Assembly: GCA_020528935.1 (NCBI GenBank)
Contig: JAJDFU010000647.1
Span: 1-7,496, forward strand
Origin: Saprospiraceae bacterium
Lineage (GTDB): Bacteria; Bacteroidota; Bacteroidia; Chitinophagales; Saprospiraceae
Reading direction: 5' to 3'
Length of the DNA stretch: 7,496 nucleotides
The stretch's first letter is position 1. Every line of letters starts with the position of its first letter. Below are positions 4,351 to 7,496 of the stretch, in pieces. Under the pieces are notes generated by a model. The model saw nothing but the letters and a program-made list of their open reading frames with translations, did no database searches and was not told where the DNA came from. Position numbers and translations under genes: made by a program.

Positions 4351-6756
4351 TCAATATTCAATTTGTATTCCAATGCTGGGAATAATTGTGCCTTGCTGCG
4401 TGGTCAGCGATTTCAAGGCATACTGCTGCTCTGTGGGCGGTGCATCCGGATTGACGATGACCCCCTCACCTACCGGACGGCCACTCTCGTCCAGCGGACG
4501 ATCCAGAATAAGAACGGTGTCCTCCACGCCGTTTCCAAACACATTTTCGATATCCAAATAGAGGTTTAAGCTCCAATTGGCGAAAAACCACTTTTTGTCC
4601 ACCCGGATATCTATGGTGTTGGCCGCTTGCCGCCGCAGGGTGTTGAGGCGGTCGAAGTCGGGAATGCCCTGTCCGTTGACATCCCAATTGATGACCAATG
4701 CAGAAGCCTCCTCATCGAAAGGCGTATCCGGTAAGCCCGATTGGAAGCGCCAGTTGATCCCCACTTCCCAGTTGCGCGGAAAGCGCTTGCCGATGGCCAG
4801 GTTGGCGATGTGGCGCGCATCCCAGGAAGACGGGATGAACATGAAGTTCTTGTCTTCGAATTCGCTCCAGCCCAGGGTATAGGAAGCAATACCGTAGAAC
4901 CCCTTGTACAGGCGCTGCTGGTAGAGCACTTCCAGGCCGTAGGTACGGCCGTCCGAACGGGGTATGGCCGGCTCATTGCCCACCACGCCGAAATCCCCAC
5001 CCAGATTGGCCAGCGTCACGCTGTCGCGCAGCAGAAAGGGATAATCCCGGTAGCGCTTGTAGTAGCCCTCCACCGTAATCCGGGCATTGAAGTCCGTATT
5101 GAATTCCACGCCGCCCACCAAATGTGCATTGCGGATATAGCGGATCCCGTTTTCCCGGTTCACGAAAACATCCCCTTCCTTGTATCCCATCACCGTGTAG
5201 GGCGGCAGCTGGAAGTACAGGCCCGTGTTGAAGTTAAAGGCAATGCGGTTGGTGAGGCTGTAGGAAAAAGAGAAGCGGGGCGAAAACTGCTCCAGCGGAT
5301 TGGTCATGGTCTCGGAGAAGGTGTTGCCGTCCAGGCGAAAACCGGCCGAAAGGGTGAGGCGATCCGACAGGAACTTGCGGCTCAGCTGGGCAAAGGCAAA
5401 GTAGAGGTGCATGTCGAAAGCCGAGGCAAAATCAATGGTTTCCGCACCTGAAGAGGTAAAAATGCGATTGAAGGTTCGGTTGTTGTACTTGCGATACTCA
5501 TAGCCCAGGCCGTACAGAAGCTTGAAATCGCCAAAGCGCGAATTGTTCTCGATGCGCAGCTTGTTCTCGATCTCTTGCGACTTGTACCGGAGGATGAGGT
5601 TATCCGGCGAGCTCGCATCGTTGTTCTGGTACTTTTCGGCTTCGTTATTGAACATGCTCCGGCTCAACACAAAGGTCCAGTAGCCCCGCTCGCGGTAGCG
5701 CTTGTACACCAGGCCGGTGGTGTAGTTCCACTGGGGCGAAACGGGCAGGTTGTCGAGAAAAAACTGCTGTTCCTCGGTTTCGTTGGCGTCGGTATTGAGC
5801 CTGAACCGGACGCACGAGCACAGCCCCACGAGGGTCAGTTCATTCTAGTTGTCCAGCTTCCACTTCACCTTGGCCGACACGTCGTTGTAGGTGGCCGGGA
5901 CGGGCCGCTCCAGCAGGGCGAACAGAAACTGCAGGTACGACTGCCGGGCCGAGACGATAAAAGACGCCTTTTCTCCTATGGGGCCTTCCAGGGTGAGGCC
6001 GGCATCGGTCGCACTTATGAAGAGGGTGCCGCCGAAGCGATCGTCGCGCCCGTCGCGCTGATAAAAGTTGAAGACGGAACTGAGCGCGTTGCCGCGATTG
6101 GCCGGAAAGGCACTGCTGTAAAAATCCACCTCCCGCAGCATATTCACATTCAGGATACCGACCGGCCCTCCGGAAGCGCCCTGGGTGGAAAAGTGGTTGA
6201 TGGTAGGTACTTCTACCTCGTCCAGGAAAAAGCGATTCTCGTTGGGTGCTCCCCCGCGGATGATGAGGTCGTTGCGAAAGGAAGCCGTAGTGGTCACACC
6301 GGGAAGCACCTGCAACACCCGCGAGATGTCGCGGTTGCCGCCGGGGTTGCGCTGAATCTCCGTCAGGCCGATGGTGCGCAGGGATACCGGGCTCTCAGCC
6401 GTTTTCTTGAAGGGCGAAGCCTTGACTACCACCTCCTCCAGCTGAGCCGAACTTTCTTCCAGGGCAAAGTCCACGATGGTCGGCTTTGAACCCGTCACCT
6501 GGATCTCGTACTCCGTTTGCTCCTCATAACCGATGAAACTCACCCGTATATCGTACAGGCCGGGCTCCAGCCCGGTGAACTCGTACTGGCCGTCGATATC
6601 CGTGGTGGTACCCAGCCCGGTACCCACCAACAGAACGTTCGCAAAGCCGACGGGCTCGTTGCTCAGGGCATCGGTAACAGTGCCGCGAAGGACGCCATTC
6701 TGGCCGAACAGGGCTACCTGGGCCAGCAGAGCGGAGAGCAGAAAAAAGGTGCGCAT
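4351..6756 (-). pseudogene. TonB-dependent outer-membrane receptor with CarboxypepD_reg-like domain, interrupted by an in-frame TAG
   Basis: Role: a TonB/ExbBD-energised outer-membrane importer, ligand unknown. Start: ATG at 6756-6754 gives a signal peptide MRTFFLLSALLAQVALFGQ (1-19). The frame extends upstream to 6951, but that region has no signal peptide and is leader DNA. Domains: CarboxypepD_reg-like beta-sandwich (about 21-105; GTVTD near 25-29, TDIDGQYEF at 52-60, SFIGYE at 73-78); linker LEEVVVKAS; plug (about 115-240; RDISRVLQVLPGV, LIIRGGAPNENRFFLDEV, FNFYQRDG); then a 22-strand-type barrel ending in GIQIEY with a terminal aromatic. Total 801 sense-or-amber codons, normal for the family. 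Codon 304 (5847-5845) is TAG, and the same frame continues straight on with NELTLVGL, a typical barrel-strand continuation. Residues 313-316 (Cys-Ser-Cys-Val) are atypical and hold the only two Cys of the whole protein. No SusD-like gene adjoins it. It is either a true pseudogene, a sequencing error, or read through. Confidence 0.9.
5845..5847 (-). other. In-frame TAG inside the TonB-dependent receptor
   Basis: Read on the minus strand the local codons are GAC-AAC-TAG-AAT-GAA-CTG. The frame is unchanged on both sides, so this is a single-codon interruption, not a frameshift. Family members usually have a polar residue here (the D/N-K/x-NEL type turn), so AAG or CAG changed to TAG by one substitution would explain it. 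Confidence 0.9.
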
Positions 6757-7099
6757 GCCGTGGTTTGTCGTTGGATTCGGCAAAAAAACAGAGCGGATCG
6801 CGTTTAGTTGATGCGGAACCATCCATAGGCTTTTAAAAATAGGCCTACCGCTCGAAAAGAAGCATATTTGGCCCGAATTATTCACGGGTTCCCGTGCGTA
6901 ATGACGATAAATGGCGGAAAACATGTCCATTCGCAACCCGGACCATTGCAAAATTTTGTGTGCCCAAACGGGGGCTGGATAGTTACCCTAAGAATGAGAC
7001 TGGCTCATTCCTAATCGTTTGATTTTCAAATTTTTGCAACTCGACAGCCCTTTGGGCAGAAAATTCGGTGAATTTTTCGGCTTAGCACAACAAAACCCG
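6757..7099. other. Divergent intergenic region between receptor and glycerate kinase
   Basis: It carries the promoters of two divergent genes. I see no confident Bacteroidota promoter pair. The receptor frame remains open back to 6951, but the upstream residues lack protein-like character. The kinase frame stays open back to about 7019, also without family homology. A dyad at 6992-7010 is the clearest candidate control site. Confidence 0.45.
6992..7010. promoter_or_regulatory. 7-bp inverted repeat, candidate operator
   Basis: GAATGAG (6992-6998) and CTCATTC (7004-7010) are perfect reverse complements around ACTGG. The dyad lies 90 bases before the kinase start and about 235 bases before the receptor start. 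The size and symmetry suit a dimeric regulator, but no known motif is recognised. Confidence 0.35.
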
Positions 7100-7496
7100 A
7101 TGCGCTTTTTATTGGCCAGCGATTCCTTCAAACACGCCCTGCCCGCCGCAGAAGCCTGCCGGGCCATGGCCGGGGGGCTGGAAGACGGTTGTGCCGAAGC
7201 CAATATCCGGCAGGTTCCCCTGGCCGATGGCGGCGAGGGCACGGCCGCCCTGCTCGCGCAGCAGGCGGGCGGCAAACTCCTGCCGGAAACCGTCCTGGAT
7301 CCGCTGGGAAAACCGGTATCCGCGGCCTGGGGCTGGTGCGGCCGCCGCCGGACGGCCTAGATCGATCTGGCCTCGGCCTCCGGCCTGGAGCGGCTCGCAG
7401 CGGGTGAGCGCAATCCATTGCACACGTCGACCTTCGGCACGGGGCAGCTCATCCGGGCAGCGCTCCGCAAAGGAGCCCAAACGATCTTCCTGGGGC
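7100..7496 (+). pseudogene. Glycerate kinase (GK-II/GarK-GlxK type), partial, with an in-frame TAG
   Basis: Role: ATP-dependent phosphorylation of D-glycerate, feeding glyoxylate or serine breakdown products into glycolysis; cytosolic. Start: ATG at 7100 yields MRFLLASDSFKHAL, aligning with the usual family N-terminus, after an A-rich leader (AGCACAACAAAACCCG). Seen: DSFKHAL (8-14), PLADGGEGT (40-48), DPLGKPV (67-73), then after the interruption IDLASASGLERL (88-99) and ERNPLHTSTFGTGQLI (103-118), all strong family blocks. The window edge cuts the gene after 132 codons of an expected 370-380. Codon 87 (7358-7360) is TAG, with the frame unchanged on either side. Residues 79-84 (WCGRRR) look abnormal for the usual turn before Thr-Ala. 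It is either a pseudogene, a sequence error, or read through. Confidence 0.88.
7358..7360 (+). other. In-frame TAG inside the glycerate kinase
   Basis: The codons read ACG-GCC-TAG-ATC-GAT-CTG, where the family has Thr-Ala-(Tyr/Val/Ile)-Ile-(Asp/Glu). A single change from TAC would produce the TAG. Conserved sequence resumes immediately in the same frame and continues to the window edge. Confidence 0.88.

Noticed and set aside
5810..5850. Diversity-generating retroelement target explaining the odd residues near the receptor TAG
   Set aside because: No template repeat, reverse transcriptase or adenine-biased pattern is visible in the window.
5575..6489. 304-residue open frame on the plus strand
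   Set aside because: It is antisense to the TonB-dependent receptor and has no motif of its own.
4351..6756. SusC-type polysaccharide utilisation locus
   Set aside because: The receptor is shorter than typical SusC, and no SusD-like, glycan-degrading or regulator genes are present.

Overview
The window looks like chromosomal DNA from a GC-rich member of the Bacteroidota. A Saprospiria/Lewinella-type organism would fit, but that is an inference. The evidence is a TonB-dependent receptor with a CarboxypepD_reg-like N-terminal domain and a signal peptide ending in FGQ, a short lipoprotein whose mature N-terminus is Cys-Ser-Asp-Asp, a four-helix DUF4199-like membrane protein, and starts that lack clear Shine-Dalgarno sequences (several have A-rich leaders). 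No rRNA, tRNA or CRISPR array was seen.

Layout. (1) 1-182, minus strand: the 5' part of a small Cys-rich lipoprotein gene that runs off the left edge. (2) 183-560: AT-rich non-coding DNA holding a 10-bp tandem repeat and small dyads. (3) 440-890: a decayed REP-associated tyrosine transposase (RAYT) remnant, flanked by two related palindromic repeats in opposite orientation. (4) 871-1134: an unrecognised open stretch with a hydrophobic core, probably a gene remnant. (5) 1159-3161, plus strand: a tightly coupled pair, an Old Yellow Enzyme-family NADH:flavin oxidoreductase and a classical short-chain dehydrogenase, overlapping as GTGA. (6) 3162-3537: an intergenic region with a perfect 16-bp-stem hairpin and a second nested fold. 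(7) 3538-3990, plus: the DUF4199-like membrane protein. (8) 3991-4350: an intergenic region with a GAAA-tetraloop hairpin abutting a 12-nt palindrome. (9) 4351-6756, minus: an 800-residue-class TonB-dependent receptor broken by one in-frame TAG. (10) 6757-7099: a divergent intergenic region. (11) 7100-7496, plus: the start of a glycerate kinase (GK-II type), also with an in-frame TAG, running off the right edge.

The OYE/SDR pair is the only clear operon; its substrate cannot be told from sequence. The receptor has no SusD-like partner here, so it resembles a stand-alone CarboxypepD_reg/TonB receptor rather than a SusCD polysaccharide system.

The main oddity is that two conserved genes are each interrupted by an in-frame TAG, each next to atypical residues, and no gene in the window ends in TAG. 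Sequencing error or gene decay is the most likely cause. TAG readthrough is less likely but can be tested. I see no convincing new multi-gene system. The most structured signals are the RAYT/repeat module and the intergenic hairpins.
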